This document shows positions 1-13,400 of a stretch of DNA of 64,000 nucleotides, one piece after another. The notes below the pieces were generated by a model. It did no database searches. It saw nothing but the letters and a program-made list of their open reading frames with translations, and was not told the origin of the DNA. The DNA is from Macquaria australasica (lineage: Eukaryota; Chordata; Actinopteri; Centrarchiformes; Percichthyidae): contig SEMN01000627.1 in the NCBI GenBank assembly GCA_005408345.1, forward strand, positions 1-64,000, in the 5' to 3' direction. The translations under genes were made by a program, and so were the position numbers. Every line of letters begins with the position of its first letter. Positions within the stretch are counted from its first letter, which is position 1.

Positions 1-310
1 TTATCAATTATCAATTTATCTGCAGATTATTTTCTCAATTAACCTATTAATTATTCAGTATAAATGATGGTATAAAATGTCAGAGAATAGTGTCCTGCCA
101 ACAGTCCCAAACCCAAATATATTCAGTTTACAATCTTATATAAAGAAAAGCAGCAAGTCCTCACAATTGAGAAGCTTGGACTTGGTAAAGTTTTACATTT
201 TTGTTTAAAAATGAATTAAACAATTTCTCAATTATCAAAGTATTTGCAGATTAATTTTACGTTGATTTACTAATCAGTTAATCGACATATTGTTTCAGCT
301 GTACAACGCA
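1..310. repeat. Dispersed teleost repeat (GATTAATC/GTTTCAGCTGTA family)
   Basis: About 300 bp with repeated GATTA/TAATC motifs at both ends, an internal segment reading AAAATGTCAGAGAATAGTG, and an end GTTTCAGCTGTA. Related fragments occur at 5118-5165, 21105-21745 and 38815-38960. It lies in the cacna2d2 intron that leaves the window. Family recognised from general knowledge of fish genomes; the exact name is not assigned. Confidence 0.6.
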
Positions 311-1294
311 ACCCAATGACTATTTATATGAATACTACAATTTAACAGAAATGGTTTTATAAGGTCATAAAATAACTATGTAACTGATCTTTAATAGTCA
401 ATAACACAGAATGTTTGATTTATACATTTCAAAAAATCACATTATTCATAATCCACAGACTGCATGTGTCATCTTCGTTAGTTGACTAACTGGAGGTACT
501 GATCAGAGACAACCTGATGTTGTTTTGTTAGGTAAAACTTTCATTCGATGGACATAATCAGATGATGTAAAAGGACGTTCTCAGATACACCTTGTTTGAA
601 TCCAGCCTATCGTGTCAGAATAATAACAAAACCTGCACACAGTAGAAACCAGCTCCGTGTGAACAAAAGGCAACTCTTGTGCACACGTTTTCTGAGTGCC
701 ATTAAGTCACTGTCCCTGCACGGGGACAGAAAGCATCCTCACGAGCACGAATTCTCCCAGAAAGATCAATGTCAGCTCTCAGCCGAGAGCAAATCTGATC
801 TACACGAGAAAAACTGACCTCTGCGTGGGCAAACAGAGCCATGTGAGAACCAACACTGGCCTGCTCACAGATCTGAAAGGCAGGACCACTAGTACGGTCA
901 GTGCACTGTACATTAGGCTCAGTGGTTTATTTGTTTGTTCTTTTGTCCAAGCATTGATTAATAAATATACACTAGACTTTTAAAGTATATGGACTGAGTG
1001 GGCCTTTTATAGCAATGGTTTTAAAGGTCTGCTAAGATAAAAATACATGTGCTCAACTTCCTGTTGATGCTTTGCACAACAATAACAATGATCCTGTTTG
1101 GAAGCAGCACAAAAAATAAGGACTCTATAATTAACTTTTGATTATTCTTATTTTGTGGCATTGCAAGTGAATTACAGACGGCAGTCTTAACTTCTGAAAA
1201 AAAATCAATATACATATATTTTTGATCACATGGAGCAGTCCAGTTTATAATCCATTAATAAGAACATATTTGGAACATGATCTTGAGGTCACTT

Positions 1295-1352
1295 GAGGTC
1301 ATCTGACAGGGCTGTGGGGGTACACCAGACCAAAAAGGTTGGGAACCACTGC
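1295..1352. repeat. Short hAT-like terminal remnant
   Basis: A stretch ending GGTTGGGAACCACTG resembles the terminus of the non-autonomous hAT-type elements seen complete elsewhere in the window. No opposite end or target duplication was found, so this is a fragment at best. It lies just downstream of the last cacna2d2 exon in the window. Confidence 0.3.
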
Positions 1353-1415
1353 TCTACAGTAAGTGATATGGGGAATAAAATAAAATGAATGAATCACATA
1401 GAAAATTCAGCTCAC

Positions 1416-4400
1416 CTTTATTGGTGCACGCGATCCACTGTAAAGGTGTGACATCATAGTTGTGCTGACCCACAGAAAAGGTGAAAACTCGGACCTTAGG
1501 AGGAACAAACAGAGCAAATTAAAGGTTTTCAGAGGGGGATTAAGAAACCACAGTGCCGGATGTAACTGAAAGGTGTCTGTTATGGGGAGATGATCAGAAG
1601 AAAACCAACCGTTTTGTTGGGCCAGTTGTATTGCATGAAGACATCCTGAGCTCTGTCCTCTCCTCCATCAGTAAACAGCATGATTATTTTATTGCAGTTG
1701 GCCCGAGGGACATTTGTCTTCTGAAAAATGCATTTAAGAGTGACATGAATGAGAATGAGAACAGTTGGGTTGGTCAATACAGTAAAACAGCGTGTGGGGG
1801 CGCTTGTATTGACATAATCCCCAGTCGATGGAAATCAATACACTTACATTTAACAGCTGGTTGAAGGCAAAATGAAATCCAGACTTGTAATCAGTGGTGC
1901 CTTTAGCCTGCATCTGCTGCACTGCGTCCTTGAAGATCTTCTTGTTGCGCACGTTAGCCTGGACGAGATGTTTGAAGCAGGGAACCACAGCCTCAGCCTT
2001 CTCGTTAAACTGAAACACAGCACGAGAAGAAAGTAAGTACAACAACAAGACAGAGAGATGTGAAATGTTGGAGAATCAGTGATGAAGAGTCAGGAAGTGT
2101 GGCAAATGTACTAACCCTGGCCACGTTGACATAGTCATCATCAGACAGAGTGTCCAGCATTTCCATCACTGACGCTTTGATCAGTTTCAGGGTGAGTCCA
2201 CTGACACTGCCGCTCCTGAGGAAACACACAAGTATCATCCCAATCCCATGCTCAAATACATTCATAGGGATATAGATAAAATGATGTAGCAGCATGTTTC
2301 AGTTTGGCAGAGTATTTACTAAAACTGAAGGTGTGCAGTATGTGAGCCCAGCTGCAGCTGAGACGAATAAAGTGCTGCTAAATAGGAACTAATCCCCTCA
2401 ACAACGATGAAGGATACATGAGGAAATATTAGGTCAACAGAAATATCAGTGGTTTATCATACAATCCTCCCAGAATTATGAAAAAAATCAATGTAGAAGT
2501 TTTTTGGGGTAAACTTTTAAACTCCTTTGACCTGGTTGCTTACAATGGATTTTAAACAATCCAATAGGTTTATTTAGTAAGAGTGTCCGACTGAAGTCTT
2601 CAGTACTGAAAGCTTTACACATGCTTCCTCCAGATGTTCAATCACAGACGCGATTTCCCCTGCCGCAGTAATTAATTCGCATTGATGAATCCCTTTCAGC
2701 TGCTATTTGTTTGTGTTTCCATTCCCTCCTCCCGTATTTTGCAGTCCGCAGAGATACGCACTAATGTAGTTTGCATTAACCCAAACACAATTTTCGGCAC
2801 TGCTGCTAAAATTGCAAGCACAAAAAAAAACCTTAATGTAACCCCAGTGAAAATATGGACAAACACTATTTAGTAAATGTCCCTAAATACTGTCTGAATG
2901 AATAAATATAGAGCCCATGGGTTTCAGGTTTTTGGCCTATAGTTTATTCAGCAGTATTTCTTCACTACGGGTGAAAAATAATACAATGAAATTATAACAA
3001 TACAAAAACAATGCATGGGGTTAGAAAATTGTTCATCACTCATTGTTTCCTGTTTGTACTTGAATACATGGCTGTCTATCTGACAGCAAACAAACATGTT
3101 TCATGTTGATGAAAGGTCATTCATGAGGGCTTCTCTCCTATGTTCCTCATTCAACTCAATAATAGGATTAACCTTGCAAAGAGTGCCCATGAACGTACCA
3201 TTATCACCGTAATGAATTGCAACCATGGGGACAGTGCGGACACAGTAGGCTGCTGTACTCGACCATGACCATGAGTTTGAATAAACTCAGCAAAACACGC
3301 TCTGATCTCAACCTGATCTACCATAGAAACAACACTTGGTCTGATCATTGCTTAAAGCAATAGTTTGACTGGGAGCAGTAACTTCGTGGCTAGCTGTTTC
3401 CCCCTGTTGCTAGACTTTTTGCTAAGCTAAGATAAGCAGCTGCTGGCTGTAGCTTCATATTTAACAGACACACATGAGTGGTATCAATCTCCTGATCTAA
3501 GTCTCCGCCAGAAAGCGAATAAGCGTATTTCCCAAAATGTCGAACAATTATTTTAAACAGTAAAGAGTCTTCAGTAAAGCTCATGTCTCATCAAACTGTA
3601 TCTACTGTATGTTCTGCTGTTTCTCCAGTTATGGAGCCATTTAGATTTTGTTGTAGTCGTCTGAATCATCTCTAATTTAACCTTTAGACTATTACACATG
3701 ATAAGCACTATGAGCTGCACTCTCAGCTGGTTTTGGTGCAGAGTCAGTGCCAGGTGCGCTGTTTTTCCACGACGATTCAACTTTAGTCTGGCATCTTTCT
3801 CTAGCTTTGCTGGCATATAGGACCAGAAGCACGAAGAAGCTGCTCACTTATGTGAAATAACCCCATTGATGGTCTCTTCGCTTCACTTGTGAGTGAGAAA
3901 GAAGGCTGAGGAAAACTTCACAGATGGATTTCAACGCCAGTTAATTATTTAAAACGGCAAGGAAAGTGAAAGTTTTGTATGTTTTTCTTTTTTAATTCAC
4001 AGGGACACAAGCAGTATTGTTATGCTACGTTCACATGTAAGCCAACTACTAAACCCAAGAAATTCCAAAACAAACTTACACATCAACAAGAATGACCATA
4101 TCTTTGGGGGATGAGGCTCCCTGGATGTACCTGTGACAAAGGAAAAGAGAGGATTCAATACTTCAACCCTGTCAATCTCCTGCACCCGTGATACGCCAAC
4201 ATGGAGAGACATTTTAAGCAGCATACTGTACCAAGGCCTCCTCCTGACGTCGTATAAGTCGATTTTATCAGGGGCTTTCCAGGGTGTAGCTGAAAAAATG
4301 AAAAGATGTTTCCCTCATACTGTATATGTACATTTATGTCGATTTAAAATGACACACAACATTCAGCCTCCATATTCAACATCAAGTGAGGAAGCACAGG

Positions 4401-7400
4401 AAACCTACCTGGATAGTAGCGAGTGACACCCGTCGCGCTCCCGAACGCTTGCCAGAGCAGCGACGGATCCTCCCGACTGTTCTCCATGAACACTTTCTCC
4501 AGCGCCTGCGTCCAGTTCAGCTCATTCAGAATGACTGGAGCTGACGGGAAAAGAGAGTGGAAATCACACCTCAAATGAAATCACAAATGACATCTTCCCA
4601 CGCTGCTACATATTAAATAATATAACGAGAACTTGACTTGCCTCCTTTATAAATATCTGTGGGAATCTGAACAGCTGTGTAGGAATAGTTGACGTTGTTT
4701 TTGAAGTTTGGATCATACACAAACTCCAGCTTGATGTGCGAAGGATTTTCCACCTCTCCTTCTCCATCCATGGAATACTATGAGAACATGAGAAAGCATC
4801 TTTTCATCAGAACTGTCACAACGACGACTGTAATTTCTAAATTACATTTTGCCACTTTTAAAAAGTCTATTTATTTCAATAAGATACTTTTGATTTGCAA
4901 ACACGTCAAGTAATCTTCCTTCTGTCGAACGTTCCCAGTAAATATAAACAAAGCAGACGAATCAGTTTATTCGTCCCTTACTCACGTAATCCAGCTCTGC
5001 CTTTGAATCATAATAAGCCATGTCCAGCTCCTGGAAGAAAACAGACAACCGTGAAACAACATGAGCACGAGTAATCATGTGTACGTACAGGTCACCAGAC
5101 ACATGGAGGGAACTTAATTAGTGGTGCAACTAAAGATTATTTTGATTAATTATAAGTAATCTTCACTACAGATGAACTGTATCAATCCCCAAAACTGCAT
5201 TTGAAGACTTCTTTAATTTATCTGCCTCTAAAGTCTCCTATGAGCTTCAAATACAGACGTAATGCACACTTTCTTTCAGGATAACCAGGGCTATTTACAA
5301 ATAAACAAAATTATTTGATGTGAATAGTTGCAGTCCATATCTGTGATGGATTAAAGGAATGCAGAATTTAGATTTCGTCTAGAAAAATCCAGTTACAAAA
5401 TGCATTTAATTATAAATCTGTCAAATATGATCATTACTGAATAGTTACGCAACAAATCAGTGAAATCAGAATTTTTTTAACAACAGGGCTTACAACAGCA
5501 TCATAACCTATTAGTTACAGTAGTGATAATGAACTCTTTACAGCCACTTCCCCTATTTTGGGAGAGTGGGACACAAACAAACACATGTTGCTTGGATCAC
5601 CATAGCAACGCTCAAAGAGGAGTTACCAGGTCTATTAATGTGTTGAATGACAGCGAGATAGACCAAGCGCTTCATGTGTAAGCCTCACATAAATGGTAGG
5701 ACTGATATGGTTAATCAATGCCAACAATAATGACAAATGGCCATCAAAAGTTACCACGTCCCAAAGTTATTTCTCTGCTTGCTTGTTTAAAAATGCTTCG
5801 TTTTACAATGATGTAAAATGGAGAAAAGCAGCAAATCCTTGTATTTGTGAAGCTGTAACCACCAAATGTTTGCTATTGTTTTCTGCTCAGTACATTCACA
5901 TTATGAATCAGTAGACAGGCTGTAAGGCTTGGATAGAGCATCGCCATCTGTTAGTCTTCGTTTCTGAAGAGACCTAACATAATTCAGAATAAGCGTGACA
6001 TCTACTCGGAGGCTGCTATGCTCCTATTTTTGGTCTGTTCTGATTACCGAATCCTATCTCCAAAGAGCGCCTTAGCCTATATTACAGTTCAACTAAATAT
6101 GACAAGTCTCTGTCCGTCTGCTGTTTGTCTTCTTTCTGTTAGTAACTTGGATCTCCTGTCCTCAGAGGAGTACATTATCAGCCAGTGTTCTTTATCAGTC
6201 AGTCCAAAGAAGTGACGTTGCTCATCCTCCATGTTAACTTCTCCTGGGAGCTCTGCTTCTTTAGATCTGAGCCCGTCAGCTGTGTTTCAGTCCTCAGGCA
6301 AATGTTTCAACTGTTTTATATTTGATAAAAAATTTATTGATTGATTCTATTAGACAGGTTTAAGGGTGGGAATCGTTGGCAATCTCACAACTCCATTCGA
6401 AACGATTCTTGATTCAAGAAAAAGAATATGGGGGCACCTTTGTCTTGCAAAGTTAATTATTAAGTCATTAAATCCAAAATGTGCCCAAACACTTGCCTTT
6501 TTTGAAGATGAACTCCAAGATTACTGTAGTATGTGCACGCTGTACACTGTCCAGGTGCTGCACTGTGGCCTTGCAGTTGAGTTACGCCTATTTCATTCCG
6601 TCAAACATAACGTTATTAACTAACAATATTACAAAAATCAATTTTTGCCATCGATTCAGAATCGTAGAACATGAGAATCGCAATTCTTATGCGAATCAAT
6701 TTTTTCACCCACCCCTAGAAATGTTTAGTTTCTACTCTATAATGTTTAGTCTCAGATCATCTCTTGAATCAGCTCTTCTGTCATCATACTGTCCTCTTAC
6801 TCTTAAATATAACAATATAGTGACTCATGATTAAAATTAGGGCAACTTAAAGCAAAGCTTTGACTTTTTGGGAAAATGCACTTCTTCACTTTCTTACTGG
6901 AAGTTAGATGAGAAGATCGATACAGCTACAGCCATGAAATGGTTAGCTTAGATTAGCATAAGAAGTGGAAACAGCCACCCTGGCAACAACATCTGTGCAA
7001 AAGAAGTGTAAAAACGACAGTGGGTTTATGGTGGGGGACCATTTCTTGGCTGGGTATAGTGACTTTCTGGAGATATAACATGTTACCTAAAGTGAGCTTT
7101 AGAGGAGCTGGCAGGCAAAATTTGTTACCTTTGGATGGAGCCAGGCTAGCTGTTTCACCCTGTTTCCAGTCTTTATGCTAAGCAAAGCTAACCGGCTGCT
7201 GTAGCTTCATATTTCACAGACAGCCATGGAGAGTAGTATCAATCCTCTCATCTAACTTTAAGCAAAAAAAAAAAAAAAGTGTATATTGGTAAGGATATTT
7301 CCCAATGTTGGACTTTAACCATCAAGTTATGTTGGCTATGTATTTCACGGCCAGACAAAATGCACAGAGACTAATATAGATTCAGTTTGTTGTGATTGAC

Positions 7401-10400
7401 GTTGGCAGATACACAGCTATAAAGTCCATTTGATTTGCAGAGAACAGGAGAGAATAGGGAATAAGCGAAAAAAACAACAACAACAACCTAGATCTTCAAT
7501 TCAGCATTCAGATACTTCAAAGAGAGGAAATTATCATATCCAGTAGATAGTGGAAAACAATGGTTCACTGGAAGGTAGGAAATCTAAAGGTAATGGGAAG
7601 CTTTGGAAAATGGTTGACAGTGTTGGAAAGTCTACACACAATTTTCAATGAATGGGCTAAAACATTCAAAACAGTGTCTTTTAAAATGACAGAGGGACTC
7701 AGTGCCTCAGAGAAGGACGTGAGAGGCCATGTGAGAGGATGAGGTTAACCCCATCTCATGTTGTTGGGCGAATGAAGCAGACCGAGTGGAAAAGTGGAAT
7801 GCCAATGTGTGTTGGACTCAACAGACCCGCACGGCTGAGTGCACTCAGTCATCTGTTTCACGCAGCTGAGCGCTGAGGGATCTGCTCAGCTGACTGGTGT
7901 AAATGTTCTTTCTTTCTCAGGTCGTCCCAGTTAGAGCCACAGCGCTCAGAGACATACCCATCTGGTTTGAGTTTACATCAGTGGTTCAATTTGACTGCGT
8001 AACATTTCCTCTATGAGAGAAAATACTTCATCTTTGTTCTTTTGACCGTCAATGGATGTTCAAAATATAATTTACTGATTAAATAGAGACCTGCAAAAAG
8101 CAATATTGTTGTAAACCTGTTGTATATCTGCACTAGATGTATCAATTATTTGATCGATCAATGGAGTTGGTTCAGAACAGAGGGAAAAACAAGTGAATAT
8201 AATCCACTGAAAGCTGGAGGGTGTTTCTGCCTCTGCAATCTGAACTCTCACTGCATTTTTATTCATTTTTTAGCATTTATTACTTCTTGCCATTGTGCGC
8301 CCAACAGTCTCCTGCACCCCGAGCTTTTGCCTTCACGGCCCAGCAGCAGCTCTGGGTCTATATATTTAATCATGGGTCAGGTCAGGTCAGGTCTTGTATT
8401 AACGAGTCGAGTCAGGCGTCATGGAATTGATTTAGAGATAACTGCAGGTAACAGATTGAGTCATGTTGAGCATTGCAGGTGTGAGGCGAGTACGGGTTTG
8501 CAAAGTAGACCGGTGCTGTATATCAAAGGCTCTCAATGATGCTGACCATAGTACATATATTATTAACTGTGACAGTCACTCAGATGAAAATGTACAAATG
8601 CATGATTTGAACTGCAGATATCATTTTCATATTATTTAAGATTCGAAAGCTTTACCTTGATTCCATCGTGCCATAGATGCTCTCGCTGGAGCCGCTCTGC
8701 TTCACTGGCTAACCTCTAAACAGAGAAACACTCGCGTTAGAGGAGCAAGCACGATGGCATGTCTGATTTCTCTAGTTAAAGGGGAAGAACACAGTGGGTT
8801 TACTGGCATTTGCAAATAATGTAGCCCTGCGTTTTGTACCACACGAGAGCTGTTCAGACAGAATCAGGAACGCTGTCAATCAAATACTTTTCTGTCAATG
8901 TCTAATTCTAAATTCACAAACCCTACAGGCGCCTAGAAGCTACTCGGTTTAAAAGCAGCCATTAAGACAACTTAAAAAAATATCTACTGCATATCGACAG
9001 TACTTTCTAAATGCAGCTGAGCTTTTGCTCCGTGGAATCAAATAACAATCACAGACCTTTTACACTGTATGAATTACTGTTAGCAAGTATCTTTAGGCTA
9101 TGTCTGTACTAAACTTAAATGCAAGTGCTGCAAGAAATGTTAGCTTCGTCAGCAAGTTCATCTTTTGCATAACCCAAAGATGAAACAAATCAAATTCTCA
9201 TTTTCATCAAATGGATCTCCCACAGATCTAACACTTGGTGTCGCTTACAAGAACTTTGAGCAAAACAAACAAAAAAAAAGTACAACTGGCAGGCCGCACG
9301 GTAAAATCAAACATAACACAATAAAATGTATGAACGTAATACTGTATTATTATTACATGGAATTAAACTTAAAAATAAAAACAAAAGAAGAAATGAGTAG
9401 CAGATAAAACAGCAGAGTCAGTGGATCAGTAGTTCATATTACTCAGAAACATGTACTTACATCGAGTGCTTTGCGCTTCTTAGCCAGGAGTTTCTCTATA
9501 TCTGAGGCCACTTTCTCCACAATCTTCCTTGGCTGGTTCTTCACCAGACTAAACCGTCGTCTTTCTTCATTGTATATCTGTAAATTTTTAATGCACAAAG
9601 TTAAGAACTTAAGAGCAATAACAGCTGTGCAGTTATTCTATTAAGTCTGTTTCTGCTGACCAAATGTCTTGCTATTGACAATTTGTAACCTTTGACATAT
9701 TGTCTAAGCTGACTTAACACAAATCTGTGCTACCATTAGTGCAGTTGATTGTTATGGGCAGCATCTGCGTGGTGTTATCTAATGTTTGAAAAGAAGAATT
9801 TTTCAAGTCTGTATTTTGTAAAAACGAAAGAAACAATTTCAGGAAACGGACACTGAGAAGTTTGAATCTCAACATCTCAGAACAATCCTGAAAGCAGACA
9901 GAACCTTGTAATTCAAAGCTCATGAATTTGCAAAAGCAACTCCTTTTTTTTCTATTTAAATATTGAGGGCACAGGGGAAACGTTACTTGTTGTGTTTGTG
10001 TGTTCAATCCAAATCTAAATATGGATCCTTTCATCCAATCTACTCGCACACAATGTCTGTTGTCTTTGAAAGACGTTTTCAATGAAGAATCACATAAATG
10101 TGTGGCACCATGTGGCACCATGTGGCATTTATTCTCTTGAAATAAGAGCCCTCTGACTCACATTAAGGTTATCTACTTGGTCTTTTACACACAAGAAGAG
10201 GATGGTTTCTTAAAGAACAATTAGTGAAATTGCTCTTGAAAACAGATAATGGAGCATTTAGATAATACATCGACCTAAAAACAACATATCATCCTGTGTG
10301 ACTTGCTGCATGTTATTTAACAATACAGAGACATTGACCAATAAATTTGGGATTCACAGGATGATTGTGAGGTTTAAAGTCGATGGTGAGACATTCAGCT

Positions 10401-13400
10401 TCATTTCCTCAGCCAATAATGTCTTCCAGTGAAGTTGAAGGCTGTGAAGTATTATTTTACTCATAGATGACAAATATGTCTGAAATAAATGGGAAGCGCA
10501 TAGTCTATTTAAGCCACAAGACCACACAGTCTATTTTAATTTATAAAACTGAGTCACAGTCTACTGTGTGATACACTCTGTGACCAGGTAAAGTAACTGT
10601 TTGCCCTTTTCATTATATTCTAACTTGAGTTTAAAGTTTACTGCGACCTGAACAAACCAGATTCACCCAGATTCTGCTCTTAACGCTCTTCTCCAGAGGA
10701 CCTTGAGTTAAATTAGACCACATGTGGAAACACATCACAGTCGACTTCAGAGGAAGTTGAAATGTGGCCTTTCAGCATCCTCACAAAGTATTCCTTATGA
10801 TTTCTTACACCAGAGAACTTTGTGGGTCATCCGGAGACATCTGGGAAGACAGAGTCGAACGGCGTGAGCAAACGTCTGAGTAACTTTTTTTTTATTTCAA
10901 ACTAATTTCTACTTTAAAACCTAAAACTAAAAAGAACAAATAACACTACAGGTGCACAAACATTTTTTGCAGCGGTCGTCAGAATTAAAACATTTCTGGA
11001 AGACAAATATCTCAGTGAGTAATGACACACAGTTGTTGTGCTGACATGCAGAAACACAGAGACACTGATTTTCAACAGATTATTTCCCTCTTGTACTTTT
11101 CTCATCACCATATAATGAGAATTTAACAACATTACACCATTTTAATTATAATACTCTTTATTAAGCAGCTGTGTTTAATCTTCACTCTCTGTGGCCTGAT
11201 ATTTAAGATTAACAGAACACAGTTTTACATTTCATTGACACCTCTTTACAGTAAAAACCTGGTTATTTTTGTTGGTTTATTGTTGGCTGTTTCTGGGATT
11301 TTATTTAATGGCTCCAAATATACAAGATCGGGTAGTGTAGAGAAAGTCTGGTACCTTTTGGCATGAAAATACTCCCTGTTTCCACATGCTCAGTACACGT
11401 CTATTCACAAACTGGTGCACAAAGAGGAACTTTCATGGCTTTAGTTGGCAGGGACCCACATTCAGACTTCTCCAAAAACTAATAACACCTTTTATTATAT
11501 GCCTGATTTTAGTTGCAAAGTCTTAACCTCACAAACAATGCCTTCAGCGGTATATTATTACACACAGAAACCATGGTGACTGGGAGTTCAAGAGGTTCCT
11601 CATCATCACATATGCAGGGGACAAGATACCTACAGCAGCTCGCTGTCTGGTGGGTTTTAGGCCATCAGACTCTGCATCTCATCAGGAAAGATGTCAGAGA
11701 GAAGATGACAGGAGGGGAGTCAGTGACCTGGATGAATACATTTGGCAAATCTGCATACATGTATGACAGCCCTCTCCCTATAAATGGACTTCACCAAAAG
11801 GAAGTTGTGTACTGACCAGATGCTTTATTGGCCCACGCCGCACAGATGGGAACATGCAGTAATGAACAGGGTGTTTCTGTGAACTGCGTGCTGTCTGGGA
11901 AGAACTGGGTTGTGTGTAGAATATATTCAGATAGATGTACTACTGAGGCTCGATATGACGTAGATAAAACCTTTAACAAACCAACCTTTAACAAAATGAA
12001 TTACATTTCACAAAAATGAGGTGGGACCATGAAGTGTGGCCAGGAAATGTATCACACAAACTCCATGAAATTCAAATTTCTCATGCAAATAAGCCTTATT
12101 TTTTATTAGCCACGCTTGCAAGCAGTTTTAGTGGTTAAAAAAACAAAAAACAAAACCTGACGCAGAGCAGGGCAGTATCACAGAGGCCATCAAAAATGAT
12201 CTGCAGATGTAAAATCGTGGCTTTTTATTGGTTGAGGAACTGAAAATGACGCTTCATTTAAATTACAAGCGTTTCCCTCGACAAGAGAAGATTGCACTGA
12301 GCTTTTCCGGGCAGAGAAGAACAATTTCTTTTACAAATCCGGAGTGTTTCAGGAACATGGGCGGATTAATGAGGATTGAATGAACTTGAGTCTCACATCA
12401 AGGCATTACTGCAGGCTGCAGGCTGACCATCTGCTCTGCTGTGACACAAACAGAGAGGACACGTGCCGCTGCTCTCTGCTGAGGGAACGCCCCCACACAT
12501 CTTCACAGAGCAGGGCTCTCTTGCCCCCTACAGATGATCTCTGGTCCTGTTTTTTGGCATTTGCCTTTTCAGGGAAAACCCCTTATTCCCAGCCACCTGT
12601 TACAGGGAGTATGTGAAATAACCTTGATGAAACCAGATCACTGTGAGAAATCAGGTGGAGGGGAATGGAATTTCTTTTGGTGCTCACAGCAATGAAAAGT
12701 TAAATTTTAAAAGGATAAGTCTAGTGATATTCTACATTTCCACAATTCCCATAAAGAGATCAAAACAAACAATGACTTGATCCTACAACAAGTTTTGTCT
12801 GTGTAGCCCAATTCTGATATATTATTCCTCTGTGCCATAGAGCTCCATCGTTGTCCATAAACTATTAAAAACACATAAATGAGCCACACTGTTGCGCTGG
12901 GTGAGTTGTTCCTTCATTACGATGAACACAGTAGTTTCTTTTGTCTCATCCCCACATACACAATCCATACACCAAATCCAAAAATGCACTGTTTACTCCT
13001 GTTTGAGGAATGTTTGCTAAAAACTACAGTGCCCAGCTGTTTTGGAAAATTATTTATTCTATTTTAAAAATGAAAATATGGATTTGGGAATCCGAAGATT
13101 TGCGTCTTCAGTAGGAACCAGTGGAAGTGGAGCTGAGAGCCAAAGACAGGGCAAGGAAGTTGTACTGCGAGATGGACAAACACATTGTTGGTTTTGGTCT
13201 TTTCATGAGATTTGTTGACAATAAGAAAAACATAGAATATCCCCTTACTCTTTTTCGACACAGACATCTCTTAACAATGTCAGAGAGCCATCAATCAGAT
13301 TAACCTTCATGTCATGTGCACGAATACAAAGTAATGAAACAGTTCATGAAAGTGAATAGTCCCACTATAGTAACAAACAACGCAGGTATTACACGATCAG

